Assembly (NCBI GenBank): GCA_002706265.1
Contig: PAKU01000037.1
Span: 157,732-221,731, forward strand
Direction of reading: 5' to 3'
Length of the DNA stretch: 64,000 nt
Source of the DNA: Polycyclovorans sp.
GTDB taxonomy: Bacteria; Pseudomonadota; Gammaproteobacteria; Nevskiales; Nevskiaceae
Part shown: in pieces, positions 10,103 through 19,348 of the stretch
Layout of the letters: every line of letters starts with the position of its first letter
How positions within the stretch are numbered: the first letter of the stretch is position 1
Made by a program: the position numbers and the translations under genes
Notes under the pieces: generated by a model
What the model saw: only the letters and a program-made list of their open reading frames with translations
Databases searched by the model: none
What the model was told of the DNA's origin: nothing

Positions 10103-10849
10103 TTAAACCAGCCCTTTCTGCTTGAGCATGGCGGCCAGTTCATCGACCGTCTTGACCATGACGCCCTTGGAGCGGGCCGGTGGCGGCGCGGTCTTGGTCA
10201 CCTTGATCGCAGGCGCGGCTTCCACACCCAGATCGCCGAGGTTGGTGGCTTCAATCTGCACGCGCTTGGCCTTCATGATGTCCGGCAGTTTCAGATAACG
10301 CGGTTCGTTCAAGCGCAGGTCGGCGGTGATCACGGCGGGAAGGTCAATTTCAAGCGTTTCGAGGCCGGCGTCCACTTCGCGGATCACCGTGGCCTTGCCG
10401 TCGGCGATGTCAACCTTCGAGGCGAAGGTGGCCTGGGCAATGTCGAGCAACGCAGCGGTCATCTGGCCGGTCTGGTTGGCATCATCGTCAATGGCCTGCT
10501 TGCCGCAGAGCAGAATGTCGGCGCTTTCTTTCTTGAACACGGCTGCCAGCGCACGGGCTGCGGTCAGGGGTTGAATCTCGCCGTCTTCCTTGACGTGAAT
10601 CGCGCGCGTGGCACCGAAGGCCAGCGCCGTGCGCAGGGTTTCTTCGTTCTTCTGCCCGCCGATGGTGACGGCAATGATCTCGCTGATCACGCCTTTTTCT
10701 TTCAGGCGCACCGCTTCTTCCATGGCGATTTCGTCGAAGGGGTTCATCGAGTGCTTGACGCCGTCGGTCACCACGCCTGATCCATCAGGCTTGACCTGGA
10801 TACGAACGTTGTAGTCGACGGCACGCTTGACGCTAACTAGTGCTTTCAT
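10103..10849 (-). CDS. etfB: Electron transfer flavoprotein, beta subunit
   Basis: EtfB is the AMP-binding partner of EtfA and docks on dehydrogenases. It has 248 residues beginning MKALVSVKRAVDYNVRI, the standard EtfB N-terminus. Family features include SMNPFDEIAMEEAVRLKE, the AMP-binding region ILCGKQAIDDDANQTGQM at about residue 120, and the helical arm RYLKLPDIMKAKR that wraps around EtfA. The ATG at 10849 is preceded by AGAGAACCCC, a moderate ribosome-binding site. It sits between etfQO (53 bases upstream) and etfA (70 bases downstream) in one probable operon. Confidence 0.97.
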   Translation of the reverse strand: MKALVSVKRAVDYNVRIQVKPDGSGVVTDGVKHSMNPFDEIAMEEAVRLKEKGVISEIIAVTIGGQKNEETLRTALAFGATRAIHVKEDGEIQPLTAARALAAVFKKESADILLCGKQAIDDDANQTGQMTAALLDIAQATFASKVDIADGKATVIREVDAGLETLEIDLPAVITADLRLNEPRYLKLPDIMKAKRVQIEATNLGDLGVEAAPAIKVTKTAPPPARSKGVMVKTVDELAAMLKQKGLV

Positions 10850-10902
10850 GGGGTTCTCTGGTTAAAAAATCAGTGATTGAATCGGCGGGACGGTCCAGGC
10901 CA

Positions 10903-12558
10903 TCACATCCCGGCGTAGTTGGGGCCGCCATTGCCCTCAGGCGCGACCCAGGTGATGTTCTGGGCGGGATCCTTGATGTCGCAGGTCTTGCAGTGCACGC
11001 AGTTCTGCGCATTGATCTGGAAGCGCTGATCCTCGCCCTCGCCCACCACCTCATACACGCCGGCCGGGCAATAGCGCTGGGCCGGTTCGGCATATTTGGG
11101 CAGGTTTTTCGCGATCGGAATGCTCGGATCGGCCAGTTTGAGGTGCACCGGCTGGTCTTCCTCGTGGTTGGTCGACGACAGGAACACCGATGACAGCTTG
11201 TCGAAGCTGAGAATGTTGTCCGGCTTCGGGTACTCGATCTTTTTCGCTTCGGCGGCGGTCTTCAGCGTGGCGTGGTCGGGCCTGCGGTCGTGCAGCGTAA
11301 ACGGCAGTTTGCCGCCGAAGATGTTCTGGTCGATGTAGTTGAAGGCCCCACCGAACAGGGTGCCGAACTTGTGCATCGCCGGGCCCCAGTTGCGGCTGCG
11401 ATACAGCTCGTCCCACAACCAGCTGGCCTTGAACGCTTCCGGGTAGGCCTGCAGGGCGTCGCCGCCTTCGGCCCCCTTGAACAGCGCGCCCGCGAAGGCT
11501 TCACCGGCAATCATGCCGCTCTTGAGTGCGGTGTGGCTGCCCTTGATCTTCGAGAAGTTCATGGTGCCGAGGTCGCAGCCGATCAGGGCGCCACCGGGGA
11601 ACACCATCTGCGGCAATGAGTTGAAGCCGCCCTTGGCCAAGGCGCGGGCGCCGTAACTGATGCGCTTTCCGCCTTCGAGGTGGGCCTTGAGCACGGGGTG
11701 ATGCTTGAGCCGCTGGAACTCGTCAAACGGCGACAACCAGGGGTTTTCATAAGACAAATCTACGATCAGGCCGACAAACACCTTCTGGTCTTCGGCGTGA
11801 TAGAGGAACCAGCCGCCCGGGTTGGCATCGTCGAGCGGCCAGCCGGCGCCGTGCACCACCAGGCCCGGCTTGTGCTTCTCGGCCGGCACTTCCCAGACTT
11901 CTTTCAGACCGATGCCATAGTGCTGGGGATCAACCTCTGCATCGAGCTTGAACTGCCTGATCAGCCGCTTGCCCAGGTGCCCGCGGCAGCCCTCGGCAAA
12001 CAGTGTGTATTTGGCGCGAAGCTCCATGCCGGGCGCGAAGTCGGGCTTGTGCTCGCCATTGGCGGAGACACCCAGATCACCGACCTGCACGCCGACCACG
12101 GCGCCCGCGTCGTTGAACAGCACTTCCTGCGCGGCGAAGCCGGGATAGACCTCGACGCCCATCGCCTCGGCCTGCTCGCCCAGCCAGCGGCAAAGGTTGC
12201 CGAGCGAAATCACGTAGTTCCCTTCGTTGTGCATGGTCTTGGGGACCATCCAGTTGGGGAATTTGTAGCTCGATTCAGCCGAGCGCAGCATGTGCATTTC
12301 GTCGCCGGTGACGGCGGCGCGCAGCGGGGCGCCCTTTTCCTTCCAGTCGGGAATCAGCTCCTGCAGGGCACGGGGTTCGAACACGGCGCCAGAGAGAATG
12401 TGGGCGCCCACTTCGGAGCCTTTCTCGACCAGGCACACGTTGAGTTCCTGCCCGGCGTCGGCGGCCATCTGCTTCAGTCGGATCGCAGCCCCCAGACCTG
12501 ACGGTCCGGCACCCACGATGACGACGTCATATTCCATCACATCCCGTTCAATACTCAT
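10903..12558 (-). CDS. Electron transfer flavoprotein-ubiquinone oxidoreductase
   Basis: ETF-QO passes electrons from reduced ETF to ubiquinone at the inner membrane. The 551-residue protein begins MSIERDVMEYDVVIVGAGPSG, a dinucleotide-binding motif for FAD. The C-terminal [4Fe-4S] ferredoxin domain shows RYCPAGVYE and NCVHCKTCDIKDPAQNI, so all four cluster cysteines are present. The amphipathic ubiquinone-binding region is near GGFNSLPQMVFPGG. The ATG at 12558 matches the usual family N-terminus; an internal ATG at 12537 has a slightly better ribosome-binding site. It is the first gene of the etfQO-etfB-etfA unit. Confidence 0.96.
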   Translation of the reverse strand: MSIERDVMEYDVVIVGAGPSGLGAAIRLKQMAADAGQELNVCLVEKGSEVGAHILSGAVFEPRALQELIPDWKEKGAPLRAAVTGDEMHMLRSAESSYKFPNWMVPKTMHNEGNYVISLGNLCRWLGEQAEAMGVEVYPGFAAQEVLFNDAGAVVGVQVGDLGVSANGEHKPDFAPGMELRAKYTLFAEGCRGHLGKRLIRQFKLDAEVDPQHYGIGLKEVWEVPAEKHKPGLVVHGAGWPLDDANPGGWFLYHAEDQKVFVGLIVDLSYENPWLSPFDEFQRLKHHPVLKAHLEGGKRISYGARALAKGGFNSLPQMVFPGGALIGCDLGTMNFSKIKGSHTALKSGMIAGEAFAGALFKGAEGGDALQAYPEAFKASWLWDELYRSRNWGPAMHKFGTLFGGAFNYIDQNIFGGKLPFTLHDRRPDHATLKTAAEAKKIEYPKPDNILSFDKLSSVFLSSTNHEEDQPVHLKLADPSIPIAKNLPKYAEPAQRYCPAGVYEVVGEGEDQRFQINAQNCVHCKTCDIKDPAQNITWVAPEGNGGPNYAGM

Positions 12559-12645
12559 CGATCGGAGATCTCTCTAAAAGGAAGGATTAGCCCGCTATTG
12601 TAGAACGGTCGACCGTTCGACTCAAAATGGTGCGCCGCAGCGGCC

Positions 12646-13323
12646 TCAGGGCGCACTGATCGAGGGATGTTCGGCACTCACCCGCGACAGTACCCGGTCA
12701 CGCAAACCCTTCAGATCATCCGGCTGCCGCACCGACACGCCCAGGGTGCGCACGCGGCCGTCCTTCAGGTCGTATGCCCAGGCATGGACGCTGAGCTTCT
12801 GGCCGCGCTCCCAAGCCGCCTGCAGGGTGGCCGAGTGGCAGACATTGAGCGCCTGCTCCAGGGAATTGAGTTCGACCACCAGGTCGAGCCTGGCGCGCGT
12901 GTCGGGAATCTGCGCAATCAGGTCGCGGTGGCGGCCAATCACGTCGCGCACATGGCCCAGCCAGAAGTCGGCCACCCCGCCACTGCGCGGCCCTTCGAGC
13001 GCCAACTGCACGCCGCCGCATCCGTAATGACCGACCACAATCACGTGCTTGACCTTCAGCACATCGACGGCGTACTGCAACACCGACTGACAGTTGACGT
13101 CGGAGTGCGTCACCACGTTGGCGACATTGCGGTGTACGAACAGCTCCCCCGGCAGCAGCCCGACGATGTCGTTGGCCGGCACCCGGGCGTCGGAGCACCC
13201 GATCCACAGATATTCGGGGCGCTGCTGGCGCACCAGCCGGCTGAAGAATTCGGCATCGCGCTGGGTGACGTCGGCCGACCAGCGCGCGTTATTTTCGAGC
13301 AGAGATTTCAGTGCGTTTTCCAT
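12646..13323 (-). CDS. can: Beta-class carbonic anhydrase
   Basis: This zinc enzyme interconverts CO2 and bicarbonate in the cytoplasm. The zinc ligands and catalytic dyad are visible in GCSDARVP (Cys, Asp, Arg) and in VVGHYGCGGVQLA (His and Cys), at about residues 40-45 and 100-105. The length from ATG 13323 is 225 residues, close to E. coli Can. In-frame ATGs at 13332 and 13347 would add 3 or 8 residues; 13323 best matches the family start MENALKSLLENN. The gene stands alone on the minus strand between pgpA and etfQO, probably with its own promoter in the preceding 130 bases. Confidence 0.94.
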   Translation of the reverse strand: MENALKSLLENNARWSADVTQRDAEFFSRLVRQQRPEYLWIGCSDARVPANDIVGLLPGELFVHRNVANVVTHSDVNCQSVLQYAVDVLKVKHVIVVGHYGCGGVQLALEGPRSGGVADFWLGHVRDVIGRHRDLIAQIPDTRARLDLVVELNSLEQALNVCHSATLQAAWERGQKLSVHAWAYDLKDGRVRTLGVSVRQPDDLKGLRDRVLSRVSAEHPSISAP

Positions 13324-13452
13324 GCCCGGCATTATGCCTATCGACAAGCGCCCTCAGGCGCGTTCGATGGGCGCTGAAACATCACGCAGCCGCAGCGGGT
13401 CGACAAGTGTTGCGGCAGGCGCATCGATCAGCAGGCCAACCTGAGGCAGGCA

Positions 13453-13986
13453 TCAGAAGAACGAAACGCCAAGCCGGCTCACGACCACCCAAGACAGCGC
13501 TGCAAACACGCCGGCGACCAGATCATCGACCATGATGCCCAGCCCGCCGTCGACATTCCGGTCCAGCCAGCTGATCGGCCAGGGCTTGAGCACATCGAAG
13601 ATGCGAAACAGCACGAACGCCAGCAGCAGCCCTGCGGCGGTCGAGCCCTGGAATCCGCTCACCGCCAGCAACGCCGGCATCAACGGCAGGCAGCTGATCC
13701 AGTAGCCCACGAACTCGTCGAAAACGATGCCGCCATGATCGTGCACGCCCAGCCGTTTGGCGCTTTCGCCGCACAGGTAAACGCCGACCCAAGCGGCCAC
13801 CACAATCACCCCCAACACCCAGGCCAGGGGCAACTGCAACAAGCCCCAGGCAAACGGCACCGCCGCCAGCGTGCCCACCGTGCCCGGCGCCTTGGGTGAC
13901 AGGCCCGATCCCAGCCCGAAGGCGAGCAGATGAACCGGTGACGTGAGCACCGTGCGCGGCGGAATGCGGGTGTCGAGCTGGGCCAT
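13453..13986 (-). CDS. pgpA: Phosphatidylglycerophosphatase A
   Basis: PgpA removes the phosphate from phosphatidylglycerophosphate to give phosphatidylglycerol, in the inner membrane. The protein has 177 residues with hydrophobic segments at about 50-75 and 110-135. Conserved motifs are GLGSGLSPKAPGTVGTLAA, DHGGIVFDEFVGYW with the metal-binding acidic residues, and FRIFDVLKPWPISWLDR. It is the last gene of the nrdR-rib-nusB-thiL-pgpA series, 27 bases after thiL, the same order as in E. coli and Pseudomonas. Confidence 0.95.
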   Translation of the reverse strand: MAQLDTRIPPRTVLTSPVHLLAFGLGSGLSPKAPGTVGTLAAVPFAWGLLQLPLAWVLGVIVVAAWVGVYLCGESAKRLGVHDHGGIVFDEFVGYWISCLPLMPALLAVSGFQGSTAAGLLLAFVLFRIFDVLKPWPISWLDRNVDGGLGIMVDDLVAGVFAALSWVVVSRLGVSFF

Positions 13987-14013
13987 GGTCAGGGTGCGTG
14001 GTCGGTCGTGGGG

Positions 14014-14961
14014 TCAGTAATGACGATAGCCGGTCGCGTTGAGCACGACGGCCCTACCGGCCTCATCCATCAGCCGCGCCGTATCGCCCGCATTCACTTC
14101 GCCGATGACCTGCAGTGGCGGCAGCCCGGCGGCGCGCAGCGCGGCCTGTGCTGGCGCGAGATGGGCGGGCGGCACCGTGGCGCACAACACGTAGTCGTCG
14201 CCGCCGGAGGCTTGCAGCGCCACGGCATCGGCCCCCGAGGTTGCCGCGGCAAAGGCGTCCGAGCGCGGCAGGTCGCGCGTGCGGATCACGGCGCCCACGC
14301 GGCTGGCGGTGCACAGGTGCTGCAGGTCGGCCATCAGCCCGTCGGACACATCGATGGCCGCGCTGGCGAACGCGCGCAGCACGCGCCCGGCGGCCAGATG
14401 CGGAGACGGCCGGTCCAGCGCCGTGCGCAAGGCTTCGGGTGCGGCGGTGCCCAGCCTCAAGGCCAGCGCTGCGTCGCCCAGCGGGCCGGTGACGGTGACG
14501 TGATCACCCGGCTGGGCGCCCTGGCGTTGCACCGCACTGCCCTGTGGCACGCGTCCCAGCACGGTGACGCTGATGGCCCGCGGGCCGCGGGTCATGTCGC
14601 CGCCCACCAGTGGAATGCCGCAGGCCACGGCCAGCGCGCCGAAGCCTTCGGCAAAGCCCTGGCACCAGCGTTCATCGGCATGCGGCAGCGTGAGTGCCAG
14701 CAGCACGCCGTGGGGATCGGCGCCCATGGCCGCCAGGTCACTGAGGTTCACCGCCAGGGCCTTGTGGCCCAGGGCCACCGGGTCGGCGCGCTCGGCGAAA
14801 TGCACGCCTTCCACCAGGGTGTCGATGCTCCACACCAACTCGTGACCGGGCGGCAGCGACAGCACCGCGGCGTCATCGCCAATGCCCAGCGTCACCTGTG
14901 TTGCGGCAGGCGTCAGGCCCTGAAAATAACGCTGGATGAGGCCGAACTCGTTCAGCGCCAC
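14014..14961 (-). CDS. thiL: Thiamine-monophosphate kinase
   Basis: ThiL phosphorylates thiamine monophosphate to the active cofactor thiamine diphosphate. The protein has 315 residues and belongs to the PurM/ThiL superfamily. Visible motifs are VTLGIGDDAAVL near residue 28, WSIDTLVEGVHF near residue 48, and GDMTRGPRAISVTVLG for the central strand. ASGGDDYVLCATV corresponds to the conserved SGGEDYEL motif. The start is GTG at 14961 with MALNEFGLIQRYF following, the usual N-terminus. The gene begins 10 bases after nusB ends and is followed by pgpA. Confidence 0.96.
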   Translation of the reverse strand: MALNEFGLIQRYFQGLTPAATQVTLGIGDDAAVLSLPPGHELVWSIDTLVEGVHFAERADPVALGHKALAVNLSDLAAMGADPHGVLLALTLPHADERWCQGFAEGFGALAVACGIPLVGGDMTRGPRAISVTVLGRVPQGSAVQRQGAQPGDHVTVTGPLGDAALALRLGTAAPEALRTALDRPSPHLAAGRVLRAFASAAIDVSDGLMADLQHLCTASRVGAVIRTRDLPRSDAFAAATSGADAVALQASGGDDYVLCATVPPAHLAPAQAALRAAGLPPLQVIGEVNAGDTARLMDEAGRAVVLNATGYRHY

Positions 14962-14971
14962 GGGCCCGTCC

Positions 14972-15424
14972 TCAGGCCGACCGTCGCCCGGTCTCGGCGG
15001 GACGCACCTCGCGCGCCAGCCGATCGAGCACCCCGTTGACGAACTTGTAGCCGTCTTCGGCGCCGAACAGCTTGGCCAGATTCACCGCCTCATTCACGCA
15101 CACCTTCCACGGCACGTCGGGCGCATTCACCAGCTCGTAGGCGCCCAGCAGCAGCACCGCATGCTCGACCGGATCGAGCTGTTGCACCGGCCGTTCAAGA
15201 TGCGGCGCAAGCTGCACGGTCAGCTCGGGCGCGGCGTTCACGGTGCCGTTCAGCAACTGCTCGAACATCACCGGGTCCGCGCGGCCCAGGCCTTCTTCCT
15301 GCTCGCGGAACTGCTTCACCAGCGCCACTGGCGAGGTGCCGTTCAACAACCACTGGTACAGACCCTGCATGGCAAGCCGCCGCGCAAGGCTGCGTCGATT
15401 GGGCGGGGGCTGGCCTGCGCTCAC
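14972..15424 (-). CDS. nusB: Transcription antitermination factor NusB
   Basis: NusB binds boxA RNA with NusE (S10) and supports antitermination of rRNA operons. The 150-residue all-helical protein contains RRSLARRLAMQGLYQWLLNG at its start and the typical VCVNEAVNLAKLFGAEDGYK followed by FVNGVLDRLA at the C-terminus. The start is GTG at 15424 and overlaps the ribH stop by four bases (GTGA), so the two are likely translationally coupled. The association with ribH and thiL is the conserved gammaproteobacterial order. Confidence 0.96.
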   Translation of the reverse strand: MSAGQPPPNRRSLARRLAMQGLYQWLLNGTSPVALVKQFREQEEGLGRADPVMFEQLLNGTVNAAPELTVQLAPHLERPVQQLDPVEHAVLLLGAYELVNAPDVPWKVCVNEAVNLAKLFGAEDGYKFVNGVLDRLAREVRPAETGRRSA

Positions 15425-15906
15425 AGCACCTCCCGCGCCAGCCGCACCATTTCGAGCACCGCCGCTGCCGCCTCGTAGCCCTTGTTGTCGGGGCCCGGCT
15501 GGCAGCGTTCCTGCGCCTGTTCTGCGGAATTGACGGTGAGCACGCCGAAACCCACCGGCAATTGCTCTTCAATCTGCACGTTCATCAGGCCGCGCGCGCA
15601 CTCGCCCGCCACGAACTCGAAGTGCGGCGTGTCGCCGCGAATCACCGCGCCCAGCACGACGATGCCGTCGTAGTCGTCCGACTCGGCAATCAGCGAGGCC
15701 GCCAGCGGCAGTTCGAAGGCACCCGGCACGCGATGCTCGACGATGCTCTCGGGCGCCACGCCCCACTCCAGCAGGCATTCGCGCGCGCCTTCGACCAGGG
15801 CATCAACAATTTCAACGTTCCAGCGCGTTGCGACCAGTGCAATCTGCACGTCGTCAAATTCGCCGTCTTTCGGGCCGGCGGGTGCGTCGTATCCGGATTT
15901 CATCAT
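15421..15906 (-). CDS. ribH: 6,7-dimethyl-8-ribityllumazine synthase
   Basis: RibH condenses 5-amino-6-ribitylaminouracil with 3,4-dihydroxy-2-butanone 4-phosphate to form the lumazine precursor of riboflavin. It has 161 residues. Conserved segments include VATRWNVEIVDALVEGA, HRVPGAFELPLAA, GAVIRGDTPHFEFVAGE with the catalytic His, and GVLTVNSAEQAQERC. Adjacent ATG codons at 15906 and 15903 could each start it. It lies 42 bases after the ribB-type gene that makes one of its substrates and overlaps nusB by four bases. Confidence 0.97.
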   Translation of the reverse strand: MMKSGYDAPAGPKDGEFDDVQIALVATRWNVEIVDALVEGARECLLEWGVAPESIVEHRVPGAFELPLAASLIAESDDYDGIVVLGAVIRGDTPHFEFVAGECARGLMNVQIEEQLPVGFGVLTVNSAEQAQERCQPGPDNKGYEAAAAVLEMVRLAREVL

Positions 15907-15948
15907 GGTAAGGCTCCATTGCCGCGGGTCGGCGGCGGCTGTCAGATT

Positions 15949-17085
15949 TCAGTCGCAAGTCACGTATTCAACGACTTCAAGGTTGAAGCCCGAGAGGCCC
16001 TGAAGTCGCTTTGGCGCAGAGAGTACGCGCATTTGCCGCACCCCGAGGTCGGCCAGAATCTGTGCCCCGATGCCGTAGGTCCGCAGCACCTGGGTCTGGT
16101 CGGCGATGGAGTGGTGTTCTTCAAGCTGAGGCTTGTTGAGTGACACGATCTGGCCCACCAACTCGCGCGCGCTGACCGGCTTGCGCAGCACCACGATGAC
16201 GCCCTCGCCCTCCTCGGCGACGCGGCGCATGGCCGAACGCAGCGGCCAACCAAAATGCTCGTGCCGCACGTTGATCATGTCGGCGAGCGTGTTGCGCAGG
16301 TGCACGCGCACCAGGGTCGGGCGATCCCCGCTGGGCGCGCCCTTCACCAAGGCCAGGTGAATGGTGTTGTCGACGGTGTCCTGGAAGGTCACCAAATGGA
16401 AGGAGCCGAATTCGGTATCGACCTGGGTTTCGGCAACGCGCTCGATGCTGTGTTCGTTTTCGAGGCGATAGCGAATGAGATCGGCAATGGTGCCCATCTT
16501 CAGGCCATGGGTCTGGGCAAACCGCTCAAGGTCGGGGCGGCGTGCCATGGTGCCGTCTTCATTGAGAATCTCGACGATTACCGCGGCCGGCGTGCGGCCC
16601 GCCAGGCGCGCCAGGTCACAGCCGGCCTCGGTGTGTCCGGCGCGGGTCAGCACGCCACCGGGCTGCGCCATCAACGGGAAGATATGCCCCGGCTGGATCA
16701 GGTCTTCGGGACGGGCATCGGGCTTGACGGCGGTGCGCACGGTCTTGGCGCGATCGTGCGCGGAAATGCCGGTGGTCACGCCTTCGGCCGCCTCGATCGA
16801 CACCGTGAAATTGGTCGAGAACGGACTGGTGTTGTCGTTGACCATGAGCGGCAGGCGCAGCGACCGGCACTTTTCCTGGCTCAAGGTCAGGCAGATCAGG
16901 CCCCGGCCGAAACGCGCCATGAAGTTGATGTCTTCTGGGCGCACGGCGTCGGCCGCCATGACCAGATCGCCTTCGTTCTCACGGTCTTCATCATCCATGA
17001 GGATGACCATGCGACCGGCCTTGAGCTCTTCGATCAGCTCGGCAGGCGTGTTGAAGGCCGATGCGGGGGGTGCGGATGCGTTCAT
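15949..17085 (-). CDS. ribB: 3,4-dihydroxy-2-butanone 4-phosphate synthase with degenerate GTP-cyclohydrolase-II-like domain (RibBX type)
   Basis: The N-terminal domain (about residues 10-205) makes dihydroxybutanone phosphate from ribulose-5-phosphate. It shows [12 protein letters not shown], the acidic catalytic loop, plus [10 protein letters not shown] and [12 protein letters not shown]. The C-terminal domain (about 210-378) resembles GTP cyclohydrolase II, but the zinc-binding cysteine motif that follows the VRVHSECLTGD-like strand is missing: here the strand reads [16 protein letters not shown], with no cluster of cysteines. The domain therefore should not be an active RibA, and a separate ribA is expected elsewhere. 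This hybrid architecture is known in Proteobacteria as RibBX. The start overlaps the ribE stop by four bases. Confidence 0.93.
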   Translation of the reverse strand: MNASAPPASAFNTPAELIEELKAGRMVILMDDEDRENEGDLVMAADAVRPEDINFMARFGRGLICLTLSQEKCRSLRLPLMVNDNTSPFSTNFTVSIEAAEGVTTGISAHDRAKTVRTAVKPDARPEDLIQPGHIFPLMAQPGGVLTRAGHTEAGCDLARLAGRTPAAVIVEILNEDGTMARRPDLERFAQTHGLKMGTIADLIRYRLENEHSIERVAETQVDTEFGSFHLVTFQDTVDNTIHLALVKGAPSGDRPTLVRVHLRNTLADMINVRHEHFGWPLRSAMRRVAEEGEGVIVVLRKPVSARELVGQIVSLNKPQLEEHHSIADQTQVLRTYGIGAQILADLGVRQMRVLSAPKRLQGLSGFNLEVVEYVTCD

Positions 17086-17681
17086 TCGGGGTTCCGGGCG
17101 GTCATCAGGCGTTCGAGATAGCGCGCCATGAGATCGACTTCAAGGTTGACGGTGTCGCCCACTTGGCGACGTCCCAGGGTGGTGTGTGTCCAGGTCTGCG
17201 GAATGATGTTGACGCCGAACCGGCGACCTTCCACTTCGTTGACGGTGAGGCTGATGCCATCGAGCGTGACCGAGCCCTTGCGCGCGATGTAACGCGCCAG
17301 GGCCGCGGGCGCTTCAAATTGCAGCCGCCAGGAGCGCGCCTCTTCGACGCGGCGCACCAGCGTGGCGAGGCCATCGACGTGGCCCGACACCCAGTGGCCG
17401 CCCAGCGGCTTGCCCAGGGTCAGCGCCTTTTCGAGATTCACTGCCTCGCCCACCTGCCAACCGGCGGCGGTGGTGGCGGTGAGGGTTTCCACCGACAGAT
17501 CGGCGCTGAAGCCGTCATCGGTCATCGAGGTGGCGGTGAGACACACGCCGTTGACGGCGATGCTGTCGCCCAGGCTTACGCCCTGCAGATAGCCTGCTGC
17601 GGCGAAGCGCATGCGCTTGTCGCCACCCTCGGTGTCAATGGCGGCGATGGTGCCGAGCGCTTCGATGATGCCGGTAAACAT
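17082..17681 (-). CDS. ribE: Riboflavin synthase, alpha subunit
   Basis: This enzyme dismutates two molecules of dimethylribityllumazine to riboflavin. It has 199 residues with the two homologous lumazine-binding barrels of the family. It opens with [12 protein letters not shown]; the first barrel contains [14 protein letters not shown] and [10 protein letters not shown], and the second repeats the pattern as [16 protein letters not shown] and [15 protein letters not shown]. Its stop overlaps the ribB start (ATGA). ribD lies 17 bases upstream. No FMN riboswitch consensus is visible before any rib gene here. Confidence 0.97.
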   Translation of the reverse strand: MFTGIIEALGTIAAIDTEGGDKRMRFAAAGYLQGVSLGDSIAVNGVCLTATSMTDDGFSADLSVETLTATTAAGWQVGEAVNLEKALTLGKPLGGHWVSGHVDGLATLVRRVEEARSWRLQFEAPAALARYIARKGSVTLDGISLTVNEVEGRRFGVNIIPQTWTHTTLGRRQVGDTVNLEVDLMARYLERLMTARNPE

Positions 17682-17698
17682 GATGGCGGCCGTGGTGG

Positions 17699-18775
17699 TT
17701 AGCGAAGGGGGTGGAGGCGCAGGCGAAGGTCATCCCCAACCGGCGTGACCTCGACAAAGCGGAAGTGTGGGGACGCGGCCAGCGCGTGCAAGCCCGGCAG
17801 CCGTGCCAGGCCACGGGCATCGTCGCCCAGCAGCCTCGGCGCCAGATACAGAACCAGCTCATCGACCACGCCCGCCTGGATCAGCGCCCCGGCCAGCGCG
17901 GCGCCTGCCTCGACCAGCACCTCGTTGACCGCCAGCGCGCCCAGCCGGGCCAGCACCGCTTCCGCCGCCAGGTGGCCGTCGTCGGTTGTGTCGATCACGG
18001 CATTCAGCACGCCCTGCGGGGCTGCGGCGGGCGCGGCGGTCAACCAGATGCGGCGCGCACCGTCCTCGGCCCAGACGCTGGCGCTGGCCGGGGTGCGGGC
18101 GCGGCTGTCCCAAACGATGCGGTCTGGCACCCGCGGCGAGGCCACATGCCGCACCGTGAGGGCGGGATCGTCCGCCTGCACGGTGGCGGCGCCCACCAGC
18201 ACCGCGCCCGCCTCGGCGCGCAAACGGTGTACGTCGGCGCGTGCCGCCTCGCCACTGATCCATTGGGATTCGCCGCTGGCCATGGCAGTGCGGCCGTCGA
18301 GGCTGGCCGCGAGCTTGAGCGTGAGCCACGGCCTGCCGCTGCGCATGCGTTGGAAAAAACCCCGATTGAGCGCCTCGGCCTGATCGGCGTGCAGCCCGCC
18401 TTCCACCGTAATCCCGGCGGCGCGCAGGCGTGCCGCGCCCTGCCCGGCCACGAGCGGATTCGGGTCTTCGACGGCATAGACCACGCGGCGCACGCCGGCG
18501 GCGATCAACGCCTCCACACAGGGCGGCGTTCGGCCGCTGTGATTGCAGGGTTCAAGGGTCACGAAGGCGGTTGCGCCGCGGGCCGCGTCACCGGCCGCAC
18601 GCAAGGCATGCACCTCGGCATGAGGCCCGCCGGCCACAAAGTGCGCGCCCTGCCCGACCACCGCGCCGTCGCGGACCAGCACGCAGCCGACGCGCGGATT
18701 GGGGTGCGTGCTGCAAAGTCCCTCACGCGCCAGCGACAGGGCCTGTTGCATCCAGAGGCCATCGCTTTCGGTCAC
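17699..18775 (-). CDS. ribD: Bifunctional diaminohydroxyphosphoribosylaminopyrimidine deaminase / 5-amino-6-(5-phosphoribosylamino)uracil reductase
   Basis: RibD performs the second and third steps of riboflavin synthesis. The N-terminal deaminase domain (residues 1-145) has the zinc site HAEVHAL plus [11 protein letters not shown], and [13 protein letters not shown] ahead of it. The C-terminal reductase domain (150-358) begins [17 protein letters not shown] and continues to the NADPH-binding [14 protein letters not shown] region. The length of 358 is typical. It starts with GTG at 18775, overlapping the nrdR stop by four bases (GTGA), as expected for nrdR-ribD coupling in gammaproteobacteria. 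Confidence 0.97.
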   Translation of the reverse strand: MTESDGLWMQQALSLAREGLCSTHPNPRVGCVLVRDGAVVGQGAHFVAGGPHAEVHALRAAGDAARGATAFVTLEPCNHSGRTPPCVEALIAAGVRRVVYAVEDPNPLVAGQGAARLRAAGITVEGGLHADQAEALNRGFFQRMRSGRPWLTLKLAASLDGRTAMASGESQWISGEAARADVHRLRAEAGAVLVGAATVQADDPALTVRHVASPRVPDRIVWDSRARTPASASVWAEDGARRIWLTAAPAAAPQGVLNAVIDTTDDGHLAAEAVLARLGALAVNEVLVEAGAALAGALIQAGVVDELVLYLAPRLLGDDARGLARLPGLHALAASPHFRFVEVTPVGDDLRLRLHPLR

Positions 18776-19335
18776 GCTTTGCGGTCCGTCGGGTTGCGCG
18801 CATCGCCCTTGATCGGCCGGTCGGCGCGGCCCGAGGGCTCGGCGATCAGCAGTGGCAATTGATGCCGCCGGTGCTCGGGTGTCGGCAGGCCTTCGAGGCG
18901 CTCGATCTCGTCGCGAAAGGCGTTGACGTCTTCAAAGCGTCGATAGATCGAGGCAAAGCGCACGTAGGCGACATGGTCCAGATCGCGCAGTTCGGTCATC
19001 ACCCACTCGCCCAGATGACCGGATTCCACCTCACGCTCCTTGGAAGTGCGCAGCTTGTTCAACAGCCGGTCGATGGCGTGTTCGACCTCCTCGGTGCGCA
19101 CCGGGCGTTTGTAGATGGCGCTGCCAATGCCGCGCCGCAGCTTGGCCTCGTCAAACGCTTCGGCGCGGCCGCTGCGCTTCTTGATCAGCGGCACCGGCAG
19201 TTCGGCGCGCTCGAAGGTGGTGAAGCGGGCGTCGCAGGCTTCGCATCCACGCCGCCGACGGACCTGGGTGCCGTCTTCCGCAAGCCGCGAGTCAACGACC
19301 CGCGTGTCGGTCGCCTTGCAGAAGGGGCATTGCAT
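18772..19335 (-). CDS. nrdR: Transcriptional repressor NrdR
   Basis: NrdR is a nucleotide-sensing repressor of ribonucleotide reductase operons. The protein begins [17 protein letters not shown] and has a four-cysteine zinc ribbon (CPFC and CEAC) in residues 3-34, then an ATP-cone domain with [15 protein letters not shown] and [15 protein letters not shown]. At 187 residues it is longer than the usual 150-175 because of a charged C-terminal tail ending NPTDRKA. ATG 19335 is chosen because the zinc ribbon starts there; upstream in-frame sequence lacks family similarity. It lies 13 bases after glyA and overlaps ribD. Confidence 0.95.
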   Translation of the reverse strand: MQCPFCKATDTRVVDSRLAEDGTQVRRRRGCEACDARFTTFERAELPVPLIKKRSGRAEAFDEAKLRRGIGSAIYKRPVRTEEVEHAIDRLLNKLRTSKEREVESGHLGEWVMTELRDLDHVAYVRFASIYRRFEDVNAFRDEIERLEGLPTPEHRRHQLPLLIAEPSGRADRPIKGDARNPTDRKA

Positions 19336-19348
19336 GGACCGTGTGGAC

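Noticed and set aside
15907..15948. Possible FMN riboswitch before a riboflavin gene
   Set aside because: The intergenic stretches in the rib operon are 42 bases or shorter and none contains the conserved FMN-aptamer core.
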